NCBI GenBank assembly: GCA_963281255.1
Contig: OY725503.1
Coordinates: 1,984,001 to 2,048,000, forward strand
Source of the DNA: Aphrocallistes beatrix
Lineage: Eukaryota > Porifera > Hexactinellida > Sceptrulophora > Aphrocallistidae
Direction: 5' to 3'
Length of the DNA stretch: 64,000 nucleotides
The position numbers and the translations under genes were made by a program. This document shows, one piece after another, positions 45,012-56,102 of this stretch; positions within the stretch are counted from its first letter, which is position 1, and every line of letters starts with the position of its first letter. Below the pieces are notes generated by a model. That model was not told the DNA's origin and searched no databases. It saw only the letters and a list, made by a program, of their open reading frames with translations.

Positions 45012-46551
45012 CAGTAAACCATCGATTATCCGAACACCTTGAGAAATTATTACCAGATAAGTGTTCAGATAAGTGAAATAAGGGTATTACAACCTCGATT
45101 ATCCGAACACTTAATTGAAGCTGGTTAAGTTTTCAAATAAATTTAAGTGTGTTTAGGTAGATGAAATAATAAAAGTTGGCTTCTAGTATACCTAGGCAAT
45201 TATGTTAAATTATATCATAAGCCCAATTTAGTTGTAGTGGAAGTACCATAATAATTATATCCTCGAGAAATGTTATGCGACACAGAAATTAAAATAGTGT
45301 GATTGCAATCTACAGACAAGACAAGGAAGGAGTACTGGGTTTAAACAAATTTTACCCTAAAAGTTGAAAAAGAGTAAAGCGGGACTAGGGTTGCAAAATT
45401 CCCGGGAATTTTCAAATGTGGAAACTTTCCAGGAAACCTTCCGGGAATATTCCCGAGAATTTATAAGACCTGGAAATTTCTGCATAGTGTTTAAATAAAT
45501 CTGATTGTTTCCGAGGCATTTCTCTGAGGAAAACAAATTTGAATTCAATTACAACCTTTCTTTATTTGCCTCTAAATACTCAAAGAGTAAGGAAAAAAAT
45601 TTTTTTAAAATGTAAATTAGACAACCAGTTCCGAACTGAGTCAAGATGGATCAATAATAAATGTAATACAAAATCGAATACTAGTTGTAAGCAAGGTATT
45701 ATACAGCCCTCTAGAAATACGCTCCTAATTTCAAACCTCTGTATTTTCATACGCCTAAATCGATAAATAACATCATAATACATAGTAAATTGGGTATTAT
45801 TCTGGATTTTCACGCTCCTAAACACTTTGAGGTTTAAAATCACACGCCAAAAAGAGCGAATCGCGCTCCTAGATAATACTTTGGTTGTAAGTATAAGTTA
45901 TCCGATTCTTCTATATACGTATTACAATCGGGAAACCTATCAAATAGTCTAACAATACGTTTCTGACTAGTTATTAAGTTAAAACTGATATGAGATAAAC
46001 AGAAGCTTATAGCTTATAATAATATATTGGCAACAGCTCTAGTCAATAAATATCTGACAAATTTTAACCGAGTTTTATTTAATCTCATTGAAATGAAAAG
46101 TATATTGGCAATAATTGTTCTGAATCTTGTGATTCTCGTGAATGACATTAGAATTCAAAATATTGAATACAAAAATTGTGGCTGGTTGGAAAATCGTATA
46201 CCGAGATGCAAATTAGATGGACTTTTCATATCTACTTGCCAAATTTAATGTATAATGGTTTAGCCAGGACAGGTCTATTGACAAATACAAACAGAAAACA
46301 AAATAATTGCATTTTAGAACTGGGCCACTATACAATATTATAGTCGGCACAGTAAAATCTTTGAATATTTCTCAATATTAAAGAAAAACGAAAATTCCCA
46401 AAATTCCCGAAAATTTCCAGGTCTTATAAATTCCCGGGAATATTCCCGGAAAGTTTCCCACCCTTTACAACCCTAAGCGGGACTAAGACTCGATTGTTCG
46501 GATAATCGAGGTGTTCAGATAATCGAGGTTCGGATAATCGAGGGTTTACTG
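45012..46551. mobile_element. pogo-like non-autonomous element
   Basis: Ends CAGTAAACCATCGATTATCC and inverted CAGTAAACCCTCGATTATCC, flanked by TA (45010-45011, 46552-46553). Repeated TTATCCGAACAC or its complement near both ends. Hosts the hAT MITE 45386-46475. No transposase seen. Confidence 0.9.
45386..46475. mobile_element. hAT non-autonomous element, TAGGGTTGCAAA type
   Basis: Left TAGGGTTGCAAAATTCCCGG and inverted right TAGGGTTGTAAAGGGTGGG. AGCGGGAC flanks both sides exactly (45378-45385, 46476-46483). Subterminal TTCCCGGGAATTTTC-like motifs on both ends. The 1090-bp interior has no recognisable transposase; the small frame at 46027-46248 has no known motif. Confidence 0.9.
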
Positions 46552-47026
46552 TATATAAGAATATATTGCAATACTGTGGTAGACAGCTACTGGGATTTTC
46601 AGAAAGATTGCAACAAAAAAATGAGTTTGCATTCCAGAAAAGGTGCTGGTTAACTGCATGGTATGGTAGTATCACTCAAAATAGTGTATATATAGGATGA
46701 AAACTCAGAAATGAAGTAATCCTGAAATTATAATACTCTTCTTAAACATATACATAATATTACACAAAGTTAAAGTTCATTGCCAATCATTTTGGGACAT
46801 ACTGTAAATGCCCATGCCTTCCAATCTCGGTTGGACCAGCAATGACATACTCAATAGGTTATATATTCGTACTCAGCATTAAATTTGGAGAAATTTGAGG
46901 GGTCACATGACCATATTCGAGCTGAATATTTTCCTTGACGACGCAGGAATGTACAACACCTCCTAGTAACCCCATCAAGTGACCACTTGTTTTGCTCCTT
47001 ATATTCCATGAGTTCAAATAAACATA

Positions 47027-48200
47027 CAGGGTGCGCCAAAAAAATTGAGACATGTTTTTTTCCATCTTTTTGCAATATCTTTTATTTGATAAAAGGCAGA
47101 TTCCAGTATTATGTTTATATATCATTACTTTTTCATAATTATTTGTTGAAAAATTAGCATAGTTAAAAATGAATGAATTAGAGAAACGCAAAATGGTAGA
47201 ATCGCTATACAAAGGTGATAAAAGTGCATCAGAAATTTTCGCTCTTTTAAAACATGAAAATATCTCTCGTGCAACAATATATCGTGCTGTTAAAAGGCTT
47301 ATGTATGGCATAAGTATGTCTAGAAAGGAAGGATCTGGCAGAAAAGTCAAAGATCAGACAAAAATAGACAAAAAAAAGGTCACTGATCGTCTTAGACGCA
47401 ATCCAGCCCAATCAATCAGGAAAATTGCAAGAGAAATAAATATTCCTGCAACCAGTGCCAGAAATATTCTGAAAAGAGATTTCAAGTTGACTACAAGAAA
47501 AAAGGATTGCAAACAAGCTCTCAATTCTCCCCAAAAGAAGAAACAGCGAACAAGGTCATTGAAACTCTACCGTGGACTCGCAGGGGACGCATACCGGTAA
47601 GTACTCTTTAGTGATGAGAAAAATTTTTACTTAAATCAAACTCTAAACCGCCAATACGACAGGGGATACATTCGAAAGGGACAGAAGAAGCCCTTGAATA
47701 CAAAAATTGTAGTTGAAAAAAGAAAATTCCGTCCAAAAATAATGGTTTGGGCTGGTATTGCGCACAATTTGAAAACCACCTTGTTTTTCATTGAAAAAGG
47801 CTCAACTCTAAACGCAAACAGTTACAAAAATAACATTTTAAGGGACCTCGTAGTTCCTTTTTGTCGTAAGAACAAGTTAATGTATCAGCAAGATGGAGCT
47901 CCTTGTCATACTGCTAAAATTTGCTCTGATTATCTTAAATCTGAAAATATCGAATTCTGGGACAAGAACGACTGGCCACCAAATTCCCCAGAGCTAAATC
48001 CTCTTGATTATGGAATATGGGGTATTCTCGAGGCTGAGGTCTACAGAAAAACCCGAAAAGTTTAGAAGCGTTGAAGCGAAGGATTCAGCAGACTTGGAAT
48101 CAGCTTCAAATTACCATTGTTAATACTGTATTGATTCGTTTAAGAAGCGCCTTAGAAAATGTGTAGATGCTAAAGGAGCTCATTTTGAATAAAATGTGAA
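47027..48200 (+). mobile_element. DD37D Tc1/mariner-type element, right end lost
   Basis: Left end CAGGGTGCGCCAAAAAAATT after TA (47025-47026). It encodes a DD37D transposase. No inverted GGCGCACCCTG is found at the right; sequence similar to the left arm of the inverted duplication resumes at about 48232, so the right terminal repeat was deleted or diverged. Confidence 0.8.
47169..48192 (+). pseudogene. DD37D (maT-type) transposase, broken
   Basis: MNELEKRKMVESLYKGDKSA starts a helix-turn-helix domain with SGRKVKDQTK as linker. A TAA at 47598-47600 interrupts the frame just before VLFSDEKNF (first catalytic D); the same frame then continues with RPKIMVWAGI, YQQDGAPCH (second D) and SPELNPLDYGIW (third D). 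There are 37 residues between the second and third, the DD37D spacing of maT-type elements. A frameshift near 48058 moves SLEALKRRIQQTWNQLQ and on to another frame, and a second small shift precedes VDAKGAHFE and TAA at 48190-48192. Confidence 0.88.
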
Positions 48201-48235
48201 GATAATAGCATTGTTATGATACTCTTAAGTCGTGC

Positions 48236-48612
48236 TCGAAATTGTTTATGGGAATTTTGTATTGGAAAATTGCAATGTCATTGCGGGATGAGGAGAGGTG
48301 ACATACACTAACTATCAGAATGAAGGAAAGCCCCATACTAGATTATACCATATAACAAGTTTGACTATGATTGATGTCGAATTGGCTGAGAAATTAAGCG
48401 CTAAGTCGTGCTCAAAATTGTCTATGGGAATTTGTATTGGAAAATTGCAATGTCATTGTGGGATGAGGAGAGGTGACATACACTAACTATCAGAATGAAG
48501 GAAAGTCCCATGCTAGATTATACCATATAACAAGTTTGACCATGATTGATACATAATTGACTGAGAAATTAAGCGCCAAGTCGTGCTCATATCTCGCTGC
48601 TAACTTCACACT
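48236..48612. repeat. Two tandem ~183-bp copies
   Basis: The segment with TGCAATGTCATTG, GAGGAGAGGTGACATACACT and ACCATATAACAAGTTTGAC occurs twice head to tail with a few differences. A single inverted counterpart lies at 43566-43780, so the doubling came after the inverted duplication. Confidence 0.9.
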
Positions 48613-49854
48613 GGTGATAAATTGAATCTTTTCATGAAGGGTATACGTTTAAATTCTCAGACACTAAAAGTCTGATTTCAGATTCAAAATCTACACATTC
48701 GAATTAGTCATAGTTGAACATAATTAATAAATCACTCAACTCAATGAATAATCTTCTCAGTCTGAGCCACCATAGGTAATTCATGCATGCCATCATGTAT
48801 AGTGGTTAAATGGGGGTATGTCGCATGAGTTGTCACAGGACACAATTACTGAAAGTTAGGAATGAATCATTGATTAGAAAAATTCAACTGTGAATAATTC
48901 GAATGTGGATTATTCAAATCTAGAATTTTGAATGATTTTGTGAGAGTTTATAAAATCTAGAATCTTGAACAGCAACATGCAGAACAAAGTTTGTGAAGAA
49001 AAATGTATCGAGTGCCGCAGCTAAAATCGAGATTATGGGTCAACTGCTATCCTAACTATCACTTCGGCATCGATATTTGGGGATGGATTAGCGCCCGAAA
49101 TCTTTCGTTAAAAAAAGGATTGATGGAAATGTCTTAGCTTAATCTCTCCTGAATGTAGGAAGTCTAGAGGGATAATTGGGAAAGCAGTGGACTCATAGAT
49201 TTTAGCTGCGATATTTGACCACGTGACCCATTTCTATTTTCGTGAAATAATATCGCATTTTTCTAATATAAACAGCGATCAAATATGTACTAACCAGGGA
49301 ATGTTGGCCCTGGCCAGAGCCAGGGAAGGATGGCTTACGAACTCATTGAACTTGAACTGAACAAACTGAACGCAAAGTTTAAGGGATTAACTGGACGAAC
49401 GCCAACGGTTTCCGGACGGCAGGTTGGATAAACTGAACGAACGGACAATTGATCCGTACCCTTTGAACATGAACTGAACGAAATTAACGAATCGAATTTC
49501 TACTATAGTAAGTATCAATTATGTTAAACTGGGAATAGTTATCTAACGGGCGAGTAACACTATTTAGTACCATCGTGGTTAACGGAGGGGTTCGGATAAC
49601 TACTGTAGTTGTTAACCTGAACTTAAGTAGCAACTTAAATAAATAAACAGCGACCATAAACGGGATGGATCAACACACTCAACTGAACGAACTGAACTAA
49701 ATGAACAGAACGAACGCAAGTCAGCTGGTGAACGAACTGACGAACGCTAGTTTATTAAGTCCGTTCGTAACCTTCATTCTCAGGTACTGACAAAAGTAGA
49801 CAGATCAGATAAAAACTTGGCATCGCTGGTATATACACACATAAATAATAATTC
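48613..49854. other. Intron 1, 5' part
   Basis: No gene recognised. 48650-48970 contains diverged inverted segments (TCTACACATTCGAATTA against GAATAATTCGAATGTGGA). 49330-49500 and 49670-49760 are rich in GAACGAACTGAAC-type short repeats. An inverted TTACGAAC motif near both edges (49332 and 49765) might mark a decayed element. Confidence 0.45.
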
Positions 49855-49856
49855 AC

Positions 49857-50546
49857 CTGAAGCAATGCATCAAAACTTCCTTCTGGAACATCTAGATTAC
49901 CAGAAATTCGGGTATTGTCAACCAAAGTTCTAAATTGTTCCGCATTTGTAGTGAGATTTAATACATGGTGAAAAGAATAAGCAGGTTGACATTGAGCATT
50001 ACAAGGGTCATTGATTTGTGCTGAAGTAGTTGATATATAAGGTGACAACGGTTTGTCAACAAAGCTACCGAACCCAAGTTGAGAATCAGTTGAAATATTA
50101 ATTATTTGATTCGCAATATCACTGCTAAGACGTTTAAGATTGGCTAAATCATCTCTCATACTATATGAAAGATCCATCAAATAATAAAGATCCAGTGGAA
50201 AATTAAGAGCTGGTTTAACAGTGGCATTGAAAGTAACAGATTCACCAGGTCTAAGGCGAATTTTTACTCGCTGTGGACGTACTTGAACTAGTTGTGAAAA
50301 GGGAAGATCTTCAATTATTGTAATATTCCCAAGAGGATTTTGAAGATTGTTGCACCCATTAGAATCATCATTTGGAATACAACGACTGGATGTAGTATTA
50401 CTCAACTGAGAGTCAGAACACCACATGCATTCAACTCCACTAGAAATGCAAGCATCACAATTTTCTTGCAAAGAACAGCGTTGTTGTGCTGAAACAAAAA
50501 CAAATACAACTGACAAAATATAAATGGATGACAGGAAATCGAACAT
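49857..50546 (-). CDS. Integrin beta, exon 1: signal peptide, PSI, beta-I start
   Basis: ATG at 50546, 230 codons, donor CAG|gtgaat. Residues 1-20 (MFDFLSSIYILSVVFVFVSA) form a signal peptide. Residues 24-65 form the PSI domain (C24, C30, C33, C40, C43 and on). PQRVKIRLRPGES begins the hybrid/beta-I linker. The beta-I domain has the metal-binding MIDAS motif D125-L-S127-Y-S129 with D132-D133 following (ADMIDAS), the specificity loop with C182 and C186, and LDVPEGSFDA with E222, the remaining MIDAS/SyMBS ligand. All catalytic-type metal ligands expected in this half are present, so the subunit should bind ligand in the cation-dependent way. The exon joins AIVCTNF of exon 2. Confidence 0.95.
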
Positions 50547-51802
50547 CGATATATCTCTAAAACTTCCAAGTGAATAATATGCTATAAAAAAAGAGAAGGG
50601 TAGAGTAGAAACATAATAGATAAAGAAATTAGATTTAGCAGAGATAAAAAGACTATCCGTACGATCAAAACTGGATTAGTTAATGTATAGTCCAGGATAA
50701 ATCGAAAAATACATTAAAACCCAAAATAATTCCTTAGTCTATGCTAATAAAATATGAATAAAGTAGGACTCGATGTATATATGAAAGAAAAGATTTTCCA
50801 AATCGAACAATCCGTTCAAAAGTTATAACAAAATGATCACGCAGTACGGACAAAATTTCCTCATTTAGCGGGTCGTTGAAATACCATAACTTTAAAACTA
50901 TAATTGTTAGAGCTTAGCTTTGGTGAACAAAGACTGGAAGAACAGCAGTTTCATATACTTTGATAACACTATATTTAGAGCTAAAACCTATGGATTATGA
51001 GATAGCTTTGCCAAAAGGAGAAAATCGCCAGAATAGGAGGAATTTTTTCGAAATTTCTCAAAAAAAATTTCAGAATCGACTCAAAATAAACGTCTAAGGT
51101 TCGAAAATGTACTACGATTGTAAACGACGGCTTCCTCCCCTCAGCGGCAAGAATTTGGAACGCAGAATTTCAAAAATTTGAAACGGAGTATATTTGGCAT
51201 CGTCCCTCTCAACTCCTTATAGATCATCTTGCGCGAAGCAAACTTTTTTAACCCTAGATTATCGGAAAGTCGTGATATCGCGGATGTCTCCAGCCATTTT
51301 CTATGGGAAAGAAGCCATAAAGTTGTACCACTGTGGTTCATTTCGGTAGACTTAAGTTAATTAATGCAACAAAGTTGCATCGGTATGTATGTCGAAATGT
51401 AGCAAGCTACTTTTTACATCTTGTGCGTTGAATATATCCAATGCGGCTTTGTTTGCAACGTGTATTGCGACTTTACATTCGGAGCAAAGATATCTGTTGC
51501 TAATTTTCATTTGTTCATGCATCCTAATGAATAAGCTGTAGTGCATCATATCGTAATATCAAAGGAAGGTGGGGGTAATGGATAAATCTAACTGGGGGAA
51601 ATCCCACCCTACATTTCTCAACCATAAATGCATATCTTCAATAAAATTATCATATCAAAAGTTTATAACATCACTCTAGGGATCCGAATAAAAGGACCCC
51701 GCTATTTACTTTCGTAATTTTACAAGGTTTTATCAAACAAAGTCAAATTACTAAAGTAAACAAAGTTAAGAAGAAAATTCATAAATATATATACTATACA
51801 CA
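50547..51802. other. Upstream flank of the integrin beta gene
   Basis: Probable 5' untranslated and promoter region for the minus-strand gene. I see no convincing TATA box or initiator, and upstream non-coding exons cannot be excluded. Open frames at 51141-51549 have no recognised motif. Confidence 0.35.
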
Positions 51803-52160
51803 TTAATAATCGAGTTTTAATAGTAAGGATGTGTGTATATAAATATATCTCTGAAAAGAATTGATCGAAGAAACTGCGAGGCACAGAAAGCTGATTTTTT
51901 GCATTTGGGAGTCTTTAGGCTACGGCACTACTAAGTACTGACCTCAGACCAAAATGTCGACTCATCATGGAATCATGACGTCATTGTCACCTTTTTTATA
52001 AGTCATCATCACGCATAAACATTAAAAAATTGACAAATTTTGTGATTTTTGAGTGTTATCGATTGTAGCAGTAAGACAGACATATGTAATTAGAGATTAT
52101 ATCTAACTTATAATTAATCCTTGTGAGCCTAGTCGCTTGAAGGGATCCTCCTGCTGCAAG
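51803..52160 (-). repeat. Family R copy, truncated
   Basis: Preceded by the inverted terminal motif (CGAGTTTTAATAGTAAGGAT at 51810-51829), then GAATTGATCGAAGAAACTGC and a reversed body with a large internal deletion; one TGACGTCA site is kept. Confidence 0.7.
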
Positions 52161-52430
52161 GAATTATAAAGCAGCGCGAGACGCTACTTTAGGCGTATAC
52201 TTTCAAGCAGCATAGTGTTTAGGAGCGTCAAAATAAGAAAAATATTCAAATTTAACAATGTAATAATGTTATTTAGAGATTTTGGCGTTTCGAGATTTAG
52301 AAATTTTAAATTATGAGCATATCTCTGGAAGGCTGTCTAATACCCTGTCCTGCTGACACATAGTGTCCGCCAGTCTCGCAATGAAACCAAGCGAAGCGTA
52401 CATATATATATATATATACATATATACATA

Positions 52431-52967
52431 CTTACTATTAAAACTCGATTCATGTTTGCGTATATACATATATACAAGCGCGCATCGCATGCTTGTGTTG
52501 CGCGACTGGGGGACATTTTGTGTCCGCCGGAGACTCCCTTCGGTCGCGTGGGGTCACATTGGTTAATTATAAGGGAGATAGCATCTCTAAATATGTCTGT
52601 CCTACTGTTATAATCGATATCGCACGAAAAATCACTAAAATTATCAATTTTTAAAATTTTGATGCGTAATGATGACGTCATAACAAAGTGATGAGTCATC
52701 ATTTTTTGATGATAGTTGCATCATATGTGAGGCGTGTTAGTATACAGATTCTATTAAAATTTCAGCCTGCTATCTCCTATAATAGGTGAGTTATGCCCGA
52801 ATAAGTGTGTTGCTTAACTTTTAAAAATGTGACAATGACGTCATAATTCCATGATGAGTCGACATTTTGGTCTGAGCTCAGAACTTACTGGAGCCATAGC
52901 CAAAAGACTCCCACATGCCAAAAAATTAGCTTTCTGTGCCCGCCAGTTTCTTCAATCAATTCGTTAC

Positions 52968-53008
<41 letters not shown>

Positions 53009-53048
53009 TATAAATAAATATACATTAATCGAGTTTTAATAGTAAGGA
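52431..53048 (+). repeat. Family R, the most complete copy
   Basis: Starts TACTTACTATTAAAACTCGA, TA-rich tract, GC-rich block (CAAGCGCGCATCGCATGC), body with TGACGTCA at about 52675 and 52838 and TGAGTCA at about 52691, TCAATTCGTTACAG, TA tract, and the inverted terminal motif ending TAGTAAGGA at 53048 before TA. This copy shows both ends of the family and fixes the unit at about 620 bp. No coding capacity. Confidence 0.85.
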
Positions 53049-53050
53049 TA

Positions 53051-53417
53051 AAGTGGGTCTATTCATGAGTGAAATGTAATCAAACTGTTACAGATATTGT
53101 AATTTCGATTTCAAATTCATATTCTACACCTTCGATTTACTCAGGTTAGATGCCTTCTATTGATTGTATTCATTTCCAAGGCTAAGATGCATCGAACTGT
53201 GCCACTTTGTGCCACTCCTCGTCATCATGTCTAATGGTAATGGGAGTGAAAAGTGGCACAAAGTGACATAGATTGATAATAATTCAACTTATGAATGAAT
53301 ATGGTGAAAGAAGGCTTCAAACCTGAGTAATTCGAATGTGTAGGATATGAATTTGAAATCGAAATTCCAGGATCTGTCACAGTTTGATTACGATTCTCTC
53401 CATGAATAGACCCACTT
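53051..53417. mobile_element. Foldback element, ~180-bp arms
   Basis: Ends AAGTGGGTCTATTCATG inverted on both sides, TA on each side. Arms share ATTTCGATTTCAAATTCATA and its complement and TGTGCCACTTTGTGCCAC. It abuts the right end of the family R copy, sharing its TA. Confidence 0.83.
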
Positions 53418-53512
53418 TATGACTAATTATGATGGAAAATAGTAAGGATTTCAAATACTTTTGTCCGGTTAGAGTATATATATACACTAATCGAGTTTTA
53501 ATAGTAGGGATA

Positions 53513-53735
53513 CAGTGGAACCTGTGTATAACCGCCACCCAAGGGACTGACCAAAATTGGCCGTTATACTACACAGGTGGCCGTTATATACAGGTGATTG
53601 TCTTAATCCCTAAAAGGTATCAACGTAGTGCAATAAATATCAAGTTTTTAGAAATCCATTACTTGAAGTAATTACATGAAACTTGTTTATCGTTCGTGAC
53701 AGGTCCTGTAACAAACACATAAGAAGGTGAAAAAA
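53513..53735. mobile_element. CAGTGGAACCTG-type MITE, right end missing
   Basis: Same left end and body as the MITE at 29262-29541 (GGCCGTTATA motifs, AAATCCATTACTTGAAGTAA). It stops about 53735, where a short family R fragment (GATGTCAGAACTTAGTGG) follows. Confidence 0.78.
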
Positions 53736-53802
53736 GTGATGGTCTGATGTCAGAACTTAGTGGTGCCGTAGCCTAAAGACTCCAAATGTTAACTTCGCAA
53801 TA

Positions 53803-54133
53803 CAGTACACCTCGATAATCCGAACAGCTCTGTTCCAATCATCGAAAAAATCGTTCGGATTAGTGAATTTGTTCCGATTAGTGAAATAACACTAATTCAG
53901 TGGGGCATTAATTATAATAAATTTGCATTGTTAGAATATCAAGGATATTATTTCGCTATGATTGCTTATTTAACGAGGTTTCTCAATCTTATTGATCAAT
54001 TTAAGTTTATAAACGTTCATTCAAAGCATAGAGGCGAATAAAATTATATTTTGGGTGTTCGGATTTTAAGAATGAAGTGTTTGGAATAGCGAGAGTTCGG
54101 ATTGGCGAGGTTCGGATTATCGAGGGTGTACTG
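53803..54133. mobile_element. pogo-like MITE, 331 bp
   Basis: Ends CAGTACACCTCGATAATCCG and inverted CAGTACACCCTCGATAATCC, TA on both sides (53801-53802, 54134-54135). Same family type as 22018-22799 but without the 22-bp array. Confidence 0.9.
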
Positions 54134-54204
54134 TAGTCAGTGATCTCCTTAATTTCAACACAAATACGTAAAAATCTAAACCGAATAGAATTGATAAACT
54201 CGAT

Positions 54205-55725
54205 CGAAGAAATGAATAGTAAAAAGAAGTGCAGACAGTATGTGCGGATTATATCAAATACGGATTTGTTAAACCTCCGTCCAATGAACAACTCCCAATG
54301 TGCATGATATGCGAACAAGTCTTTTCTAATAAGCCATCAAGAATGATTGATCATTTGAAATAGCGGCACATTGACAAGGTAGATAAAGATGTGCAATTCT
54401 TCATTATTTGAGAGACAGTTGGAAAACGATGGGCGGAATCTTTGGGAGAATATATAGAGAAAACATGGATGGTTGGTTGCTTCTTATAATATCTCGCTTC
54501 TAACGCAAAATCTGGTAAGCCACATACAATTGGTGAAAATCTCCTTTTACCTGCAGTCTAGGAAGCAGTTACATCTGTTATGCATTCAGATGGGCGCAGT
54601 GTGATTCAGTCCATTCCGTTTAGCAATGATCCTGTCGCTAGGATGATAAATTTGATGGCAAGTGATTTTGAGAAAACCTTATGTAGTATACTTAAAACAA
54701 CGAAATTTTCTCCTCACATTGACAAATCCACATTGTCAGGTAACGAAGCACTGCTCCTTACATATGTCCGCTAAAATCACGAAGAAATAATGGTCGAGGA
54801 AATGTTGTTTGCCAAACCGCATGTGACTGATACAAAAGGTGAATCTATCCACAAAGTCGTGGAAAATTTCTTCCAAGAAAAAGAAATTCCGATGCATAAT
54901 ATAATGGCTTGTGCTACAGATGGGGCACTTGCAATGGTTGGTAGACATTGTGGTTTCATTTCGTACTTAAAAATGTTTTGGCTGAGGTTTGCGCTATTCA
55001 CTGTGTTCACTAACAACATTTGGTAGCAAAACATCTTAGTGGTCGTTTGCACAAATCATTACATATGTCATTACTGTTATTAACAAAATCAAAGCTTCGG
55101 CACTCAAGGAAAGAATATTTCGCCAATTATGTCATAAAAACGAAACTGAATTTGAACGTCTGTTTTTTCAAAACGAAGTGAGATGTCTCTCAAAAGGAAA
55201 GTGTCTCAGTCGGTTCTAGTCTTTTGGAAACCATTCTGGAATTTTTAGAGGAAGGGAACCCGCAGTTAATGCAGCTTGTCTGCGCAGCGAAATCTGATGT
55301 AGCTTACTTGACTGACATTTATGATAAGTTCAACGCAAGCAACTACAAGGCAATGCAGTCACTCAGATCAAGTGCAAAACTGTTATCAGCTCCTTCATAG
55401 GGAAACTATGCTATTTAAACAAAACATCGGTGGGCGAGAATTTTATCAGTTTCCTCACTTAGCAGAACTCGAAATTTTCGATGACGATTTGCTAGCATAT
55501 TGTGAACATCTTGAAAAATTGAAAGTGGATATGATCAAGCGATTCGGTGATTTGTTGGAACTTGAACTGTCACATTGGCTAATTGACCCATTCTTTGTGG
55601 ATGCTACAACGATTTCTATTTGCAAGAAGAGCTGTCTTATCTCGTTGAGAGAGGTATTAGTGCATTCGTTCAATTGCAAACGAAGCAAAGAAACAGGCTC
55701 GATATTACTCAATATAGAGTTTTGA
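54205..55725 (+). pseudogene. hAT-type transposase (ZBED/SCAND3-like), heavily decayed
   Basis: Fragments in several frames follow the order of BED-finger hAT proteins: PMCMICEQVFSNKPSRMIDH (BED finger, C-x2-C ... H), GKPHTIGENLLLPAV, a middle part with KVVENFFQEKEIPMHNIMAC and ATDGALAMVGRHCGF, then FYQFPHLAELEIFDDDLLAY. At least five stops or shifts break the frame. It is the same broad protein type as the one at 62693, and equivalent segments (HTIGE, CxTDxAxxMxG) are recognisable. No matching terminal repeats were found. Confidence 0.75.
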
Positions 55726-56102
55726 GATTGCTGCTCACTGATATGAAACCAGATGTAAAAAGGATTATAGATATACAGACTTTCTGTAGGGGGCGATAAG
55801 GAGGGTAAATTTTTGACAGGGGGCGTTGTCCGGTAAAATTTTGAAATCATGGTTTAAGGAATGTGAAGAACTCGTTTTCAAGACCAAAAGATGAATATAA
55901 CTTTGTAACTATTGGAATGAGGAAGAGATATGCAAGACATTCACTGAAGATAATGATGTGACGCTGGGGAAATAAATGTGTTCTGAGAGATAAAATCTGC
56001 GTCACTACGTTATACCTTCGCCCGTTTTTCTGGAAAAGACTGTTCTGAAGCTAGCAAAGAATAAATTGGAGTCTAGAAACCTCGGGGCAAGGAATCAATT
56101 CA

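Larger units (their letters stand above)
44462..46804. mobile_element. Foldback Tc1-type element, hosts two nested insertions
   Basis: Ends CAGTATGTCACAAATTATTA and inverted CAGTATGTCCCAAAATGATT, flanked by TA. Arms of ~250 bp share TTTCTGGAATGCAAACTCAT and ATACCATGCAGTTA segments with each other and with 32868-33802. The centre was invaded by the pogo-like element 45012-46551. Without it the copy would be about 800 bp. Confidence 0.87.
43565..48612. repeat. 5-kb inverted duplication around nested elements
   Basis: The left arm 43565-44461 is found inverted at 46805-48612. Examples: GTGTGAAGTCAGCAGCGAG at 43566 against CTCGCTGCTAACTTCACAC at 48594; CTCGAATATGGTCATGTGAC at 44160 against its complement near 46905. 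The arms differ by insertions: a hAT MITE (44288-44457) only in the left, a DD37D element (47027-48200) only in the right, and a tandem doubling of ~183 bp only in the right (48236-48612). The centre is the foldback element 44462-46804. Confidence 0.88.
2726..50546 (-). other. Integrin beta gene, full span (4 exons)
   Basis: The gene occupies 47.8 kb of the window. Exons are 50546-49857 (690 nt), 26695-26396 (300 nt), 13451-12957 (495 nt) and 3616-2726 (891 nt with stop). Every junction falls between codons and each intron has GT and AG borders: CAG|gtgaat, ctag|GCA, ACG|gtattt, tttag|CAA, GTT|gtgagt, tttag|TTA. The joined protein has 791 residues, the usual length for integrin beta chains, with no stop or frameshift. 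Introns 1, 2 and 3 are about 23161, 12944 and 9340 bp and hold nearly all the transposons described here. Integrin beta pairs with an alpha chain at the cell surface, binding extracellular ligand outside and talin/kindlin-linked actin inside. The subtype cannot be named from sequence alone. Confidence 0.95.

Noticed and set aside
46027..46248. Possible small secreted protein in the nested hAT element
   Set aside because: A hydrophobic stretch exists, but no motif or relative could be named and it lies in a non-autonomous element.
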